A stretch of DNA of 64,000 bases from Microcyclospora pomicola (Eukaryota > Ascomycota > Dothideomycetes > Capnodiales): positions 186,001-250,000 of the forward strand of contig NHNY01000022.1 of assembly GCA_002786065.1 (NCBI GenBank). Reading direction: 5' to 3'. The notes below the pieces were generated by a model that was not told the origin of the DNA, did no database searches, and saw only the letters and a program-made list of their open reading frames with translations. A program made the position numbers and the translations under genes. Each line of letters opens with the position of its first letter. The first letter of the stretch is position 1. This document shows positions 9,751 to 20,860 of this stretch, one piece after another.

Positions 9751-12700
9751 ATGGCGAACCAAGAGGACTCTCAGAGTCAACAGTCCACACCATCTGGTCA
9801 TCACTACCGGACATACAGTTCTCTATATTACAACGCCGACAATCACGATCTAGGTCCTGTTTCGCCGATCATTACGACACAACATGATCGGTTTCCCGAG
9901 CCAGATCTGTCTACGGTACAGGATAGCTCGTTGGTAAGTCCTATTAACACGGACATTCCGCGCGATGAAAACTTCAACGAGATAGACGGACGAGACACTC
10001 TCCATTCGGCGTCACAAGTCTCGCCCGTCATGTCGCGGCCAGGCAGTTCAGAAAGCGACCGCAATTCCAGCGGATCCGGGATGACTGCAGCGACTGCAGC
10101 AACTGCAGCAACTGCGACTATTCCGGTCACGCCGCAAAATATCCGGCCAGCTCCAGCATTCGTTGCGCACTTTGGTGCGGTGCAGGTGGTGCGAGAGCAC
10201 CAACTCGCACAGAAGCAGTCCTCGAGCGACGATGGGCCCGTCTCCAAAGATGACATTCAATTTTCCGAAGCAGCACTGTCACTGGTCAACGTGTTTCTAG
10301 ATCACCTCCTTTACAGCATCTTGTCGCAAGCCCGATCGACAAACCTGTCACTGCTCAAACCTGCGATGACGGAAGTCCTACGCCGACGATTAGCGCGAGA
10401 TGCAATTGCTAGCGCTGACCACGAGCTGAGAGAGTTGCTGGCGGAGAATGACGAAGAGGAGGAGTTGAACACGATAAAGAACTCGGGCGGTAGGAATGCG
10501 CAATGGGATCTTGAGCTTATATGGAGGCGGACACGGCTTCGAGTCATGGTGTACATGCGACTGGGTGAGCTCGAGGATGAGGACGAAGAGCGATACATCA
10601 AGGAGGAAGAGTTGCTCCACGGCAGTGAGCGAAGGTTTTCTCAAAGCACGGGATTGGTGTCTTGGGCGGCCGCGATCTTCCTTACCTCCATCCTGGAATA
10701 TATTGCTGAGCAGACATTGCGAGTTGCTGGTCGCGCGGCACACGCCCGTGTGCAACGGTCGAGTCGTGTGCAGCGTGCTGCAGGGCTTCTGACCAGCGCG
10801 GTCGTGGTCCATGACCTGATCACCGTGGAGGAACACGACGTTGAGAAGGTTGCCCTGGACACTGTGCTCGGCAGGTCGTGGCGTACGTGGCGGAAATCCA
10901 CGCGGAGTCCTGGCAGTGTCTTAGGGCACCGTTCCTCAGCAAGCCGAGATAGTGACGACGTTGTGTCACGGCATAGCAGTTTCAAGAGTGCGTCAAGTTA
11001 TGTACGCGCGCATCGCAAAATACTTTCATCGGACTCCCGTCGATCTGCAGAAATTGGGAGCGGGCTGCCGCATCAGGAGCGTGTTCTAGCATCCAACATC
11101 CCTCTACCTTTGGGCAGGAGAGACGTGGACGAGATTGAAGTGCCAGGACTTGCCAGAGATCCTGATGCTGCAGGCACGCCACCGCCGATCCCCTTGAAGT
11201 CTAGTCTGCGACGAAGGAAGACCTTGACGGATATGCCCCCAGTAGAGTTGATGGGAGATCTTCCGCCTCCGTTGATCGAGAACAACTTCGAGGCGATTGA
11301 TGACACTCTAGAAAGGAAGCCCTCTTTCGACCGACGGCGTTCGGCATCTGCACCTCCACCAGCTATCCGCTCACCAATGCCTACAAGGGGAATGCCAGGA
11401 GCATTTCCGTTTATAGGGCACGGAGCAGATGAAGACGATGATGGTATGCAGCAGCAGGTCGACGCTGCGGACCCTAATGCCAAGCGTAATGCCGAGGAAA
11501 AGCCAGAACCGAAGGCCAACGCAGCAGAGATGGCTCCGTATAAGCGTGCATCTCAAATCCCTCTGGAGTTCAGAAGCTCTGACATAGGGGAAGGAGTGTC
11601 GACGGCGACCACAGAAGCAGAGACTGTTAAGCCAGTATCGGACGAACCGGCCCAACAGCACAGTATGATCGGGACTGCGATCGCTGGAGCTTCTGCCGCG
11701 GTTGCAGCCACCGCGGCGCTGGTGTCCACAGCCCTTGGCTCAACAGAGACGAGCAAACAGGGAGATGTGGACGAAGTGCATGGCAGAGAGGCTACGAGAG
11801 AAGATGATCTCATTGACCGACGGAAGAGTCTGGTCGACATCAAGGCAGTCGCAGCTACGCCAGCACGTTCAGCAGAGCAATCTAGCGATGAAGGAATGCC
11901 GTCGACCTTGACCTCTCAAATGCCGTCGCCCACGTTGGCAGCGACAACGACCGGCACACCAAATGCAGGACGGGAATCCACAGACTCGTTTACATTAGAA
12001 GAAGACGAACCTGCAGTCACCCCCGCTGCTAGGAACGAGCCCAAGAAGAGATTATCCATGTCAGGAAGTATGCTCACCGGGTCGGCAAGAGTGCGTGACA
12101 GTTTCGGAGCGGGAAGGGTCTCAACTGACCGGTCACAAAACTCCACTCCCGCCACGTCGGATGCCGAGCAGCAAGCAAGGGGTGCATCAAGGCGGTCATC
12201 TCGACTTTATTTGGGCAGCATGCTTGAAGACTCGCCCCCGGGAGATAAACAACAGCTCGGCGAATCCATCACGCGATCTGATTCTCCCTACGATATCCAA
12301 GACGATCCCATGGAGCAACAGCTGGCAAGCGCTGGCTATCACCAGTCTGGAGAGCAAATGGAAAGTTCAAGGCAGCGGCAAGCGGTCGAAGAGGCCAGAT
12401 CTTCTCTTACACGACCTCCAGGCCGACGGCTCAGCGTGCCAGGTCTAGCTCTGACTAGCCAACTCGTGGTTCCAGATCGATCATCACGGCGGCAATCGAG
12501 GAACTTCACCCTTGACAAGCTAGAAGGGAGGACCAGCCACGAAGACGAGGCTCCTGTGGATCTTGGCGAGCCGCTGTCCATTGATGAACATGTGTATGAT
12601 GCTCCAAGGAGCAGACTCTCGATACGAGAGGCGATGGATCCGCATTATGTTGCCAATCCGCGTTATCATGAAACGTCCTATTCGACAGGCAACCCGAGTA

Positions 12701-14297
12701 ATCCTGGTTTAACCAGTGCTAGCATTCGTGGACCAGAGGACTTCGACTTGTTTGCGCCTAGCGATGATCCCTCCGCATACGAGCCAGCGTTCGTTCCCGA
12801 TGGCACCAGCCATTACCCGGTAAGTTTTCAGCATCATGATTTGCCGCTGAAAGCTCCGCCCCCTTCTTTTGACAGTCATATACTTGCATGTCCTCCATCA
12901 TTGCCTACATATGTACTCCAGTACCTACGTGTACACGGCTGCCAGCTTTTACTGACTTTGTTATGTAGGTTTTGAGTCCATATCAGTATCGCGGCCGGTC
13001 CTCAGATGCGCCTGCCGATGTTAGACGTCCACATACCGGTTCTTCAGTGCCTGAAACACGCTCTGGTCGTAGCCAAACCACAAAGCTCGTCACTTCAGCA
13101 GACACATCAATGAACCAGACCAGCCTCAAAGACAAACGCCGCTCGGTCTCGCGGCCCCCACAACGCAACATAAGCGTACACAAATCTGGATTGATGGCTC
13201 GAGAGCCGCGCGTGATGACCGAGAGTACGCGCGATTTTGCCGATTTCATCAGGTCGACTGGACCTAAGAAGGAACCGGAGGTCCTGCCGCTTCTCAGTCT
13301 CGCTAATCGGAGCACCACCAGTCTACATTCCTTGCGCAGTGCTCATATCAACGGCTCTCGGGCTGCCCTTGTTGGGCGATCGAAGAGCAACCGGAAAAGC
13401 ACAGCAGATGCTCAAAACATACCACCGGTTCCGACGATGCCGCCAACCACAGGTTCGTCTCTTAGATCTCTGATGCAGCCACGTGGAGCCAGTGGCAAGC
13501 AAGATGGCAAGTCGGAGCTCATTGATTTCATTCGCACCGGACCGATTGATCTCAGCACTCACCGAATCTCAAGGACCGTGGCGCCATTCCGAAGCACCAT
13601 GGATTCGGATCAGCTGAACGACATGGGCAATGTGATCAATGGCTCTGGAGGGAGGAACCTGACACTCAACACCAATATCGGTACTACGCAAGGGCCGAGA
13701 AGTGTAGCCAGTGGCACAAGCGGACGTGATAAATACCAGCTCGTGAGTCCTATCAGTTCCGGTGGGAGCTCCCATGTCGTCCACCCTGCACATGCTGGAG
13801 GCCCGGCAATACTCTCGAGCGCGCTACCCGACGCAAATGCTTCAGCGGACGGCGACGTCCCCAAGAAACGATACCGCGCCAAAGACCCCTACGCAGCGTA
13901 CGACGCCGATCTGGCCGATGACGACGACAACATCCTCACCGCCCTGCCCAACGGTGTCAGCAGCGCGCCAAAGGAGGAGAGCCTTGCCGACTTCCTCAAA
14001 AGCAGCAACATCGCCGCCAGCACCAAAGACTTCGTCTCCAACCCCACGCCTGCCCAGCCCGCGCCCGGTCCAGTGCACTCGCCGCCCGGCACCCCGACCA
14101 AGGACCGCACCGACTTCCTCCGCCGCTCCAGCCCGCGCGAAGATAACCACGGCGCGCCCGCCCCCGTCGTCTCGAATCAGCGCCGGCCGTCGAACAAGGA
14201 TGCTGCGCCGCGAAAAGGAGGCCTCTTCGGCGTGCTGGCACGTGCGCGCTCGAAGCGCTCGGCCGCCGCGAAGAATACCTATCTCGATCTGCGTTGA
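9751..14297 (+). CDS. large disordered protein with tandem histone-fold-like domain
   Basis: Two exons, 9751-12819 and 12969-14297, about 1,465 residues. The 149-bp intron (GTAAGT..TAG) is phase 0. The product begins with a Ser/Thr/Pro-rich tail containing an Ala-Thr run (112-122). Two helical blocks follow. The first, about 170-232, includes 'ALSLVNVFLDHLLYSILSQA', resembling the H2B helix 2. The second, about 302-376, includes 'AAIFLTSILEYIAEQTLRVA', which lines up with the H2A helix 2 ([21 protein letters not shown]), followed by LITVEEHDVEKVAL where H2A has its helix-3 pairing loop. Acidic and basic linkers separate them. The remaining 1,000 residues are low-complexity with repeated basic Ser motifs (RRSRRLYLGS, RRQSRNFTLDKL, KKRLSMSGS) and short FADFIRSTGP/LIDFIRTGP/LADFLKSS repeats in exon 2. 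Its function is not known to me. Confidence 0.85.
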
Positions 14298-15330
14298 GCT
14301 CGACTCCCCTTCGACGTTCGGAAGCGAACTTGTACATTTCCGCGATTCTTTTCATACTAGTACGGCGTCGTGGACATCGGCCGTCATCAGCACCTTTCGT
14401 CCTATCTTAGCCCTGATTCACCAACATCGCGCTGGAACTATACCTCCCTACTACATCTCTGCAAAAAGGAGACGATCTCATCTGCCATCCACTTCCCCGA
14501 TCTATTTCTCATCTTGATACCTGTGTTTTTCTCATTTGTATGGTTCGCTCACCCAGCTCGCTAGTTAAGCGTCTGCATTTAGCGGGGTGGGGGAATAGGA
14601 AAATGGTGGACAGGCAGCGTTTCTTGGCTTGTACTTGGTTAGGTTTGGCTTGACATGCGCAGCGTCGAGCGGGAGGCAGGCTGGATCGTAACCATGTGCT
14701 GGGCACTGAGTTGGGGTGTGTATATACCGTACTTGCTCAATATACCTCTTTACCATTTCTGAATTGAAAGCTATGTTCGCGACTGACAACACGTACACGA
14801 TGACTTCACGATGAGGCGTTATATCCCTTCAACAGCGCACATGGACAAATTTCAAGTCGAGGTTGCAACAAGTCATATGCCGACTGATAATGAAAATGCG
14901 GTATCAAAGATGAGTATACCTAATTGGCTAGCGGAATATCAGACAAGTAAAAAGCAATAGCGCCTGCCTAAACGCCGTCGCTTGTTGGCGGGGTCCCATA
15001 GACGTTGAAGTGTACATAATTTCTGTTTCTCCCCGGCTTATGCTGTAGTTGATAGATCGTCTCCTACGGAGGTTTTCACGCGTTGCGCCTCATGGCATGC
15101 ATGGCTTTTCCTGCTCGAGGATGACAAGGACGAGGACAAAGACTTCTTTTGTAGATGGGGAGGCGATGATGGCCGTGCTCCTTGTGCCGTGATGAACGGG
15201 GAGAGCAGGACATGGATATTTGGTGAAGGTATTAAGTTGATTATCTGTTCGGAGATTCCTTGGGTATCTGGAGGCTCCTATGCTGGTAGGTTGAAAGGGG
15301 TGGATTTCGAATTCGCAGCCAGATGCAGGA
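14298..15330. other. convergent intergenic region
   Basis: About 1 kb between two tail-to-tail genes. I see only short frames; it presumably holds the 3' UTRs. Confidence 0.5.
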
Positions 15331-18300
15331 CTAGAACAAGCCATCGATCTCGCCAGTCTCGGTGTCGACTTCGACGTTGAGGTAGCCTGGCGCGGTTGGG
15401 AGACCAGGGATAGTCTGGATGTCCGCTGCCAGCGCGTACAGGTATCCGGCACCAGCTGCCATCCTTACGTCGCGGATAGGCACAGTGAAGCCAGATGGTG
15501 CGCCTTTGAGCGCAGCATCGTGGGATAGAGAGTACTGGGTCTTGGCGATACAGATGGGGAAGTTCCCGAGACCCTGCTTGGTGTAGGTGTCCACCTTGCG
15601 TTGAGCGATCTCAGAGAACTCGACCTTGTCGGCGCCGTACATCTTCATTGCAATGGCCTCGATGCGTTCTTGCACGCTACCATCAAGGTTGTACAACAGC
15701 GTGAAGTCTTCTGGCTTACTCTTCTCGGAGGCGGCGATGACACCCTTTGCGAGATCGACGGCACCCTTTCCACCCTCTGCCCAGTGGTTGGCAGCGATGG
15801 CATCCTCAGCTCCAGCTTTGAGCGCCTCTTCCCTGATCACCTCAATCTCAGCCGGAGTATCAGTCTCGAATCTGTTGATGGCAACAACAACATTTACGCC
15901 ATATTGTTTGGCATTCGCAATGTGCTTGGCGAGGTTGACGCAACCCTTGCGAAGAATATCGACATTCTCGGTGCGGTAAATTTCATGGAGTTGAGCACCT
16001 GGTGAGATGTCTGGTCCACCACCGTGTACCTTCAATGCTCTGACTGTTGCGACAATGACAACAACGTCAGGCACTAGGCCGGAGTTACGGCATTTGATGT
16101 TCATGAAGCGCTCGCCACCCATCGTGAAGTCAAAGCCAGCCTCTGTGACAACGAAGCCAGTCTTGGCGTTGTGGTCCTCGTCAGGCTCGGTACCTGCGAG
16201 CTTGAGGGCTACTCTATCGGCGATGATACTGCTGTTACCAATGCTGATGTTGGCGAAAGGTCCAGCATGTACGAACACCGGAGTTCCTTGCAAAGTTTGC
16301 ATCAAGTTTGGCTTGATGGCATCCTTCATGAGTGCCGTAAGAGCACCGGCAGCACCAATGTCGTCTGCAGTGATGGGATCGCCGCCCTTTGACGATGCCA
16401 CAACCATGTTACCGAGTCGCTCTCGCATGTCTTTGAGATCAGTAGACAATGCAAGAACAGCCATACATTCCGATGCGACCGAGATATCAAAGGCTGTCTC
16501 ACGTGGAGCGACCTTGCTCTCAGTTGAAGCCTGACCAATGGTGATACCTCTCAAGTGGCGATCGTTGACGTCGAGTACTCTTCGCCAGGTGATTGTGTCA
16601 AGGTCAAAATCTAAGCGAGCGAATCTGGTGATTTCCTCGGGGGTGAGTTCGTTTGGCTCCGTCTTCTCGATACCGAGCTTCTTCAATCGTTTGATCATGC
16701 TGGGCAAGAAGGTGCGTTTGCCTTTCTTCTCAGGCACAAGACGCTTGTACAATGCGCCATCTTTTTGCGTGGCTTCGTGGTACATCCTGGTGTCGATAGC
16801 AGCAGCGAGAAGGTTGTTTGCAGCGGTGATGGCGTGGATATCGCCAGTCAAGTGCAGGTTGAACTCGTCCATGGGAATGACTTGGCTGTAACCACCACCT
16901 GCTGCACCACCCTTGATACCGAACGTTGGACCTTGCGATGGTTGACGTACGTTGGCAAATGCAATACGGCCAAGTTCTCCAGACAGGGCTTGCGTGAGAC
17001 CGATGGTGGTAGTGCTCTTACCTTCACCCAAAGGTGTCGGTGTGATACCAGCAATCAAGACGTAGCAGCCGTTTCGGCGGTGTTCCAGGCGAGAAAGGAT
17101 GTCAAGCGAAACCTTTGCTTTGTATGCGCCGAATGGCTCCAGCTCGTGTGGAGCAATGCCAACTTCCGATGCCACCTTGTTGATGAGCTTGGGGTGTTGA
17201 GCACGCGACACGGCGATATCTGAAGGTACTGGTTGCAGCACCTTGAGCGGTAGCGGTGTAACATGACGGTTCTTCTGGCGGTCGAAGAAGGCATCGGCTG
17301 AGTTGACAACATTGCGAAGTAGCATTGCCACGGTCATTGGGCCCACACCTCCTGGCACGGGGGTGATCTTGCTTGCGATTTCAACCGCAGAGTCGTAGTC
17401 GACATCACCCACTAGTCGTTGGCCTGACTTCTTGGTGTCGTCCGGAACATAGTTGGTACCAACGTCGATCACCACAGCGCCTTGTTTCAACCATGATCCT
17501 TGGACAAATCCAACTTTGCCAATCGCAGCAATCACGATGTCTGCCGTCTTGATGATCTCGGGCAGATTCTGCGTCTTGGAGTGGCAGACAGTGACTGTCG
17601 CGTCCGCATTCCTCAATAGATAACTCAGAGGAGCTCCAACAATGTCTGATCGGCCGAGCACAACGGCGTTCTTGCCCGCAACATCCACCCCACTCTCTTC
17701 AAGCAGTACCATGACGCCCTTTGGCGTGCAAGGGACGAACAGCGGTCGACCACCCTTCTTGGCCAGTTCGCCGATGTTTCCAGCCCCGAATCCATCGACA
17801 TCCTTCTCGTCCGCGACTTTACTTGTGATCTCGTACTCGGTGATGTGCTTCGGGAGAGGTAATTGGACCAGAATGCCGTGAACGCTTGGATTGCTGTTGA
17901 AGCTCTCGATCTTCTCGAGAAGCTCGATTTCTGTGATGCTCTCATCGTACTTTTCTAGCTTGCAGTCGATGTTGGCCTCCTCCGCCGCCTTGAGCTTCAT
18001 GCGAACATAGGTGCTGCTGTCAGAGCGCTCGCCGACCTGGATGATGACCAAGGAAGGCCTGTAACGAGGGTTCTTGGCCTGCTTGTCGGCGACTTCCTTG
18101 GCGATTCGAGAGCGGATGTCGTTGGCGATGGAGGTGCCGTCGATCTTCGTGGCCGTCATGCTTGCGGGAGAGGAGGAGAACAAGCGAGTAGCATGGACTG
18201 AGGGAGAGCGGCGGGACAGTGGTCGGTGGAAGGGAGTGGAGGAGTGTAAGGTAGAGATAGAACAAGAGGAGAGGGAGGAGATGGTGGTGGTGGTAGTGCA

Positions 18301-18582
18301 AATGTTAGTCGTGTGCACCAAGTCACTTGCAAAACGAGCTCCGAAGATTCTCGTGCAACCCCGCGATGATGTTGCAGGCCGAGTGCGTCTGGCGGCAAGC
18401 TTGGAGAGCAGCATCGGGTAATGAGCAGACCGGCGAGCAACTCGAGGAAGAGAAGACGACCAGCTTGATACTGTCGACCAAGACCACACTGATCTCCAGC
18501 AATGATCTGGATGGATATGCAGATTCCGAATTGGCCGCGAATGGCGGTATATGTTGGTGATGATTCGAGCCAATGTCTCCAT
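15331..18582 (-). CDS. ADE3: C1-tetrahydrofolate synthase (trifunctional)
   Basis: Methylenetetrahydrofolate dehydrogenase/cyclohydrolase fused to formyltetrahydrofolate synthetase, interconverting one-carbon folates for purine, Met and mitochondrial initiator synthesis. Three in-frame ATGs matter. The upstream one (18582) gives 1,083 residues. The ATG at 18414 (MLLSKLAARRTRPATSS) starts a basic, Ser-rich presequence that ends with a mitochondrial processing-like TRLFSSSPAS. The ATG at 18159 (MTATKIDGTS) gives 942 residues, close to yeast Ade3 length. Dehydrogenase/cyclohydrolase motifs: STYVRMKLKAAEE (catalytic Tyr and Lys), VDGFGAGNIGEL, GRSDIVGAPLSYLL, TPVPGGVGPMTVAML. Synthetase motifs: the ATP loop TPLGEGKSTTTIGL, FGIKGGAAGGGYSQV, LHLTGDIHAITAANNLL. 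No break is seen. One gene probably makes both the mitochondrial and cytosolic enzymes by choice of start. MIS1 is the alternative name for the mitochondrial form. Confidence 0.95.
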   Translation of the reverse strand: METLARIITNIYRHSRPIRNLHIHPDHCWRSVWSWSTVSSWSSSLPRVARRSAHYPMLLSKLAARRTRPATSSRGCTRIFGARFASDLVHTTNICTTTTTISSLSSCSISTLHSSTPFHRPLSRRSPSVHATRLFSSSPASMTATKIDGTSIANDIRSRIAKEVADKQAKNPRYRPSLVIIQVGERSDSSTYVRMKLKAAEEANIDCKLEKYDESITEIELLEKIESFNSNPSVHGILVQLPLPKHITEYEITSKVADEKDVDGFGAGNIGELAKKGGRPLFVPCTPKGVMVLLEESGVDVAGKNAVVLGRSDIVGAPLSYLLRNADATVTVCHSKTQNLPEIIKTADIVIAAIGKVGFVQGSWLKQGAVVIDVGTNYVPDDTKKSGQRLVGDVDYDSAVEIASKITPVPGGVGPMTVAMLLRNVVNSADAFFDRQKNRHVTPLPLKVLQPVPSDIAVSRAQHPKLINKVASEVGIAPHELEPFGAYKAKVSLDILSRLEHRRNGCYVLIAGITPTPLGEGKSTTTIGLTQALSGELGRIAFANVRQPSQGPTFGIKGGAAGGGYSQVIPMDEFNLHLTGDIHAITAANNLLAAAIDTRMYHEATQKDGALYKRLVPEKKGKRTFLPSMIKRLKKLGIEKTEPNELTPEEITRFARLDFDLDTITWRRVLDVNDRHLRGITIGQASTESKVAPRETAFDISVASECMAVLALSTDLKDMRERLGNMVVASSKGGDPITADDIGAAGALTALMKDAIKPNLMQTLQGTPVFVHAGPFANISIGNSSIIADRVALKLAGTEPDEDHNAKTGFVVTEAGFDFTMGGERFMNIKCRNSGLVPDVVVIVATVRALKVHGGGPDISPGAQLHEIYRTENVDILRKGCVNLAKHIANAKQYGVNVVVAINRFETDTPAEIEVIREEALKAGAEDAIAANHWAEGGKGAVDLAKGVIAASEKSKPEDFTLLYNLDGSVQERIEAIAMKMYGADKVEFSEIAQRKVDTYTKQGLGNFPICIAKTQYSLSHDAALKGAPSGFTVPIRDVRMAAGAGYLYALAADIQTIPGLPTAPGYLNVEVDTETGEIDGLF

Positions 18583-18951
18583 GTCCGATGTCTGCCGACG
18601 AAGAATTTCTCGGTGACTCGCCTCCTTTGCGCCACATCTTCATCCCACCAACCCCTCCATAAACCGAACAGATGTCCAGCAAGTGGCCGTATTGTATATT
18701 TCACTATACATATATACAGATACAACGATCCTGGCAACGCATAGTATAACGCTCGTACGATTGCAGGACCACTTCTATCGTGAATGCAGTGAATGTTATG
18801 GTAGAAAAGGTGCAGTCTTGTCGATTGTTTGTAAGGGCACTGCGCCACAAGTGCGCGTGCCAAGCATATATATTTCTCCAGCATCGGCCGCCTGACAGCA
18901 CATGTCGAGACGCTACGACTACCCTCGTCTTTTCACTTCAACCACACCAAA
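18583..18951. promoter_or_regulatory. divergent promoter between C1-THF synthase and eIF3i
   Basis: 369 bp lie between the outermost ATGs (537 bp if the second C1-THF synthase start is used). A run of TATA-like steps (TATACATATATACAG) occurs near 18708-18721. No specific factor site was assigned. Confidence 0.4.
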
Positions 18952-20021
18952 ATGCGTCCTATTCTGCTTCAAGGGCACGAGCGTGCCTTGACCCAAGTCA
19001 AGTGCGTTCAAGGTCCCGAACTTCGCATCTTCCAGCGTACTGACATGACCCTCGCAGGTTCTCCAAAGAAGGCGATCTCCTCTTCTCCGTCAGCAAAGAT
19101 CATGTAGTCTGCGCTTGGTACAGCGCCAACGGCGAGCGATTCGGCGCGTACAAAGGACACCAGGGTGCGCTATGGACCGTCGATGTCGACCCGAACACTG
19201 CTCTCCTCGCGACTGGAGGCGCGGACAACACGATGCGGTTATGGGAGGTCAAGACCGGCAAACTGTTGAAGACTTGGGATTTCATCACCGCGATCAAAAG
19301 GGTGGAGTTCTCAGAGGATGGTTTACAACTACTTGGCGTCACCGAGAAGCGTATGGGACAACTCAGCACAATCGTCGTATACGATATCAACCAGGACCCC
19401 GAAGCTGAGCAATCCTCGGAGCCCAGCCTGCGTATCGTGGTGGACGAGTTACCCAGAGTCACAGTCGCCGGCTTCTCATACTTGACAAGATACATCATCA
19501 CCGGCCACGAGGATGGAAGCGTTGCTCAGTGGGATGCAAAGACTGGAGAGATGCTTACCAACGTCTTCTCCCACGAAGATGGCATGCAAGTAACAGATCT
19601 GCAGTGGAGCTCCGACCGAACTTACTTCATCACCTCGTCAAAAGACAAGACCGCCAAACTGCACGACGCCAACTCCCTAGAAGTCCTCAAGACCTACGTT
19701 GCCGACACTCCTCTCAACTCAGCCGCCATCACCCCCGAGCCGACAAACTATGTCATCCTCGGTGGCGGTCAAGCAGCCATGGACGTGACCACCACCTCCG
19801 CACGACAAGGAAAATTCGAGGCAAGATTCTACCACAAGATCTTCGAGGAGGAAATCGGCCGTGTTAGGGGTCACTTCGGTCCACTGAACTACGTCGCCGT
19901 GGACCCAACTGGCAAGTGCTACGCTTCTGGTGGCGAGGACGGTTACGTGCGTGTGCATCATTTCGACCCGCCGTACTTTGACTTCAAATTTGAGGTCGAG
20001 CGGGAGCGGGAGAGGATGTGA
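18952..20021 (+). CDS. TIF34: eukaryotic translation initiation factor 3 subunit I
   Basis: WD40 subunit of the eIF3 complex, which recruits mRNA and tRNA to the 40S subunit; it binds eIF3b and eIF3g. Exons are 18952-19001 and 19058-20021, giving 337 residues, the usual size. The intron is GTGCGT..CAG and interrupts the Lys codon of [13 protein letters not shown]. The start [17 protein letters not shown] is the canonical N-terminus. Seven blades are visible: [63 protein letters not shown], the loop [18 protein letters not shown] (a family hallmark) and [20 protein letters not shown]. The C-terminus [18 protein letters not shown] is typical. Confidence 0.96.
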
Positions 20022-20860
20022 AGATGAAGCTGCATACGAGATGCAGGGACGGAAATCGAATCAGGGCATAGCACGGCGTTATGGAGCCACGATGGGAAAT
20101 CGAAATTGATGACCTCGATATTGACTTGAGACACCATCGTTAGTGTGACACGACTGAATGTAAGGTAGCAAGCCATGCTCCTGCGATTGTCGAGTATGGA
20201 GACCTTTCGTCGATGATCGCCTTTTCGACTGCCAAATTCCTGTTCGTTATGGGTCGAGAGAAGACCAACAAAGCACATGCCCACATGTATGTGAGCGATC
20301 TGTTCTCGATCAATGCGCAGGTATACATGTTTCTATGCATTTTGAGTCGTCAGAGGCAAGCTCCTCTCTGTTTCGTCTTCGATGTTATGATGAGTTTGAC
20401 GACTAGGAGCTATTTGACCAGAAGATGATACCTTAGATGCATGGATCGGGCGAGGAGAATCAAGTAGCAAGAAGACTGTAGACTTGAGACGTGGTTTTGC
20501 AGATGTATTCAAGCTTTCACAACTTCAGGCGTAGAGTCACGTTAATGCCATCTGACTCGATACCTTCCATTAGTATTGAAGTGCAAGACAACTGCAAGGC
20601 AATATTGGCTGATGTATATCCGCCGCTAGCGGACGTCAACCCGGAGAACCACCCTTGACGTTCGCTTCGCTCAACCTCGGCTTTAACGCGCTGCACGTCC
20701 GGCTAGCGACATCATCTCCAGCGTCTTCACATGCGTGCACGCATTTATGTACACCCCACCGCGCCTTTAATAGATATTATTCCCGTCCTTACAATCGATT
20801 GATCTTCTTCAACCTCCCTTCGCATCAGTAGCACGCTCTCACAACAATAATACTAAATCC
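20022..20860. other. intergenic region
   Basis: It holds the 3' end of eIF3i and the promoter of the dienoyl-CoA isomerase gene. No coding frame, repeat or RNA gene could be supported. Confidence 0.5.

Noticed and set aside
12820-12968. Continuation of the histone-fold protein's first frame to 12975 as the true C-terminus
   Set aside because: A consensus donor GTAAGT at 12820 and an acceptor at 12966-12968 join it in frame to a long second exon with matching composition.
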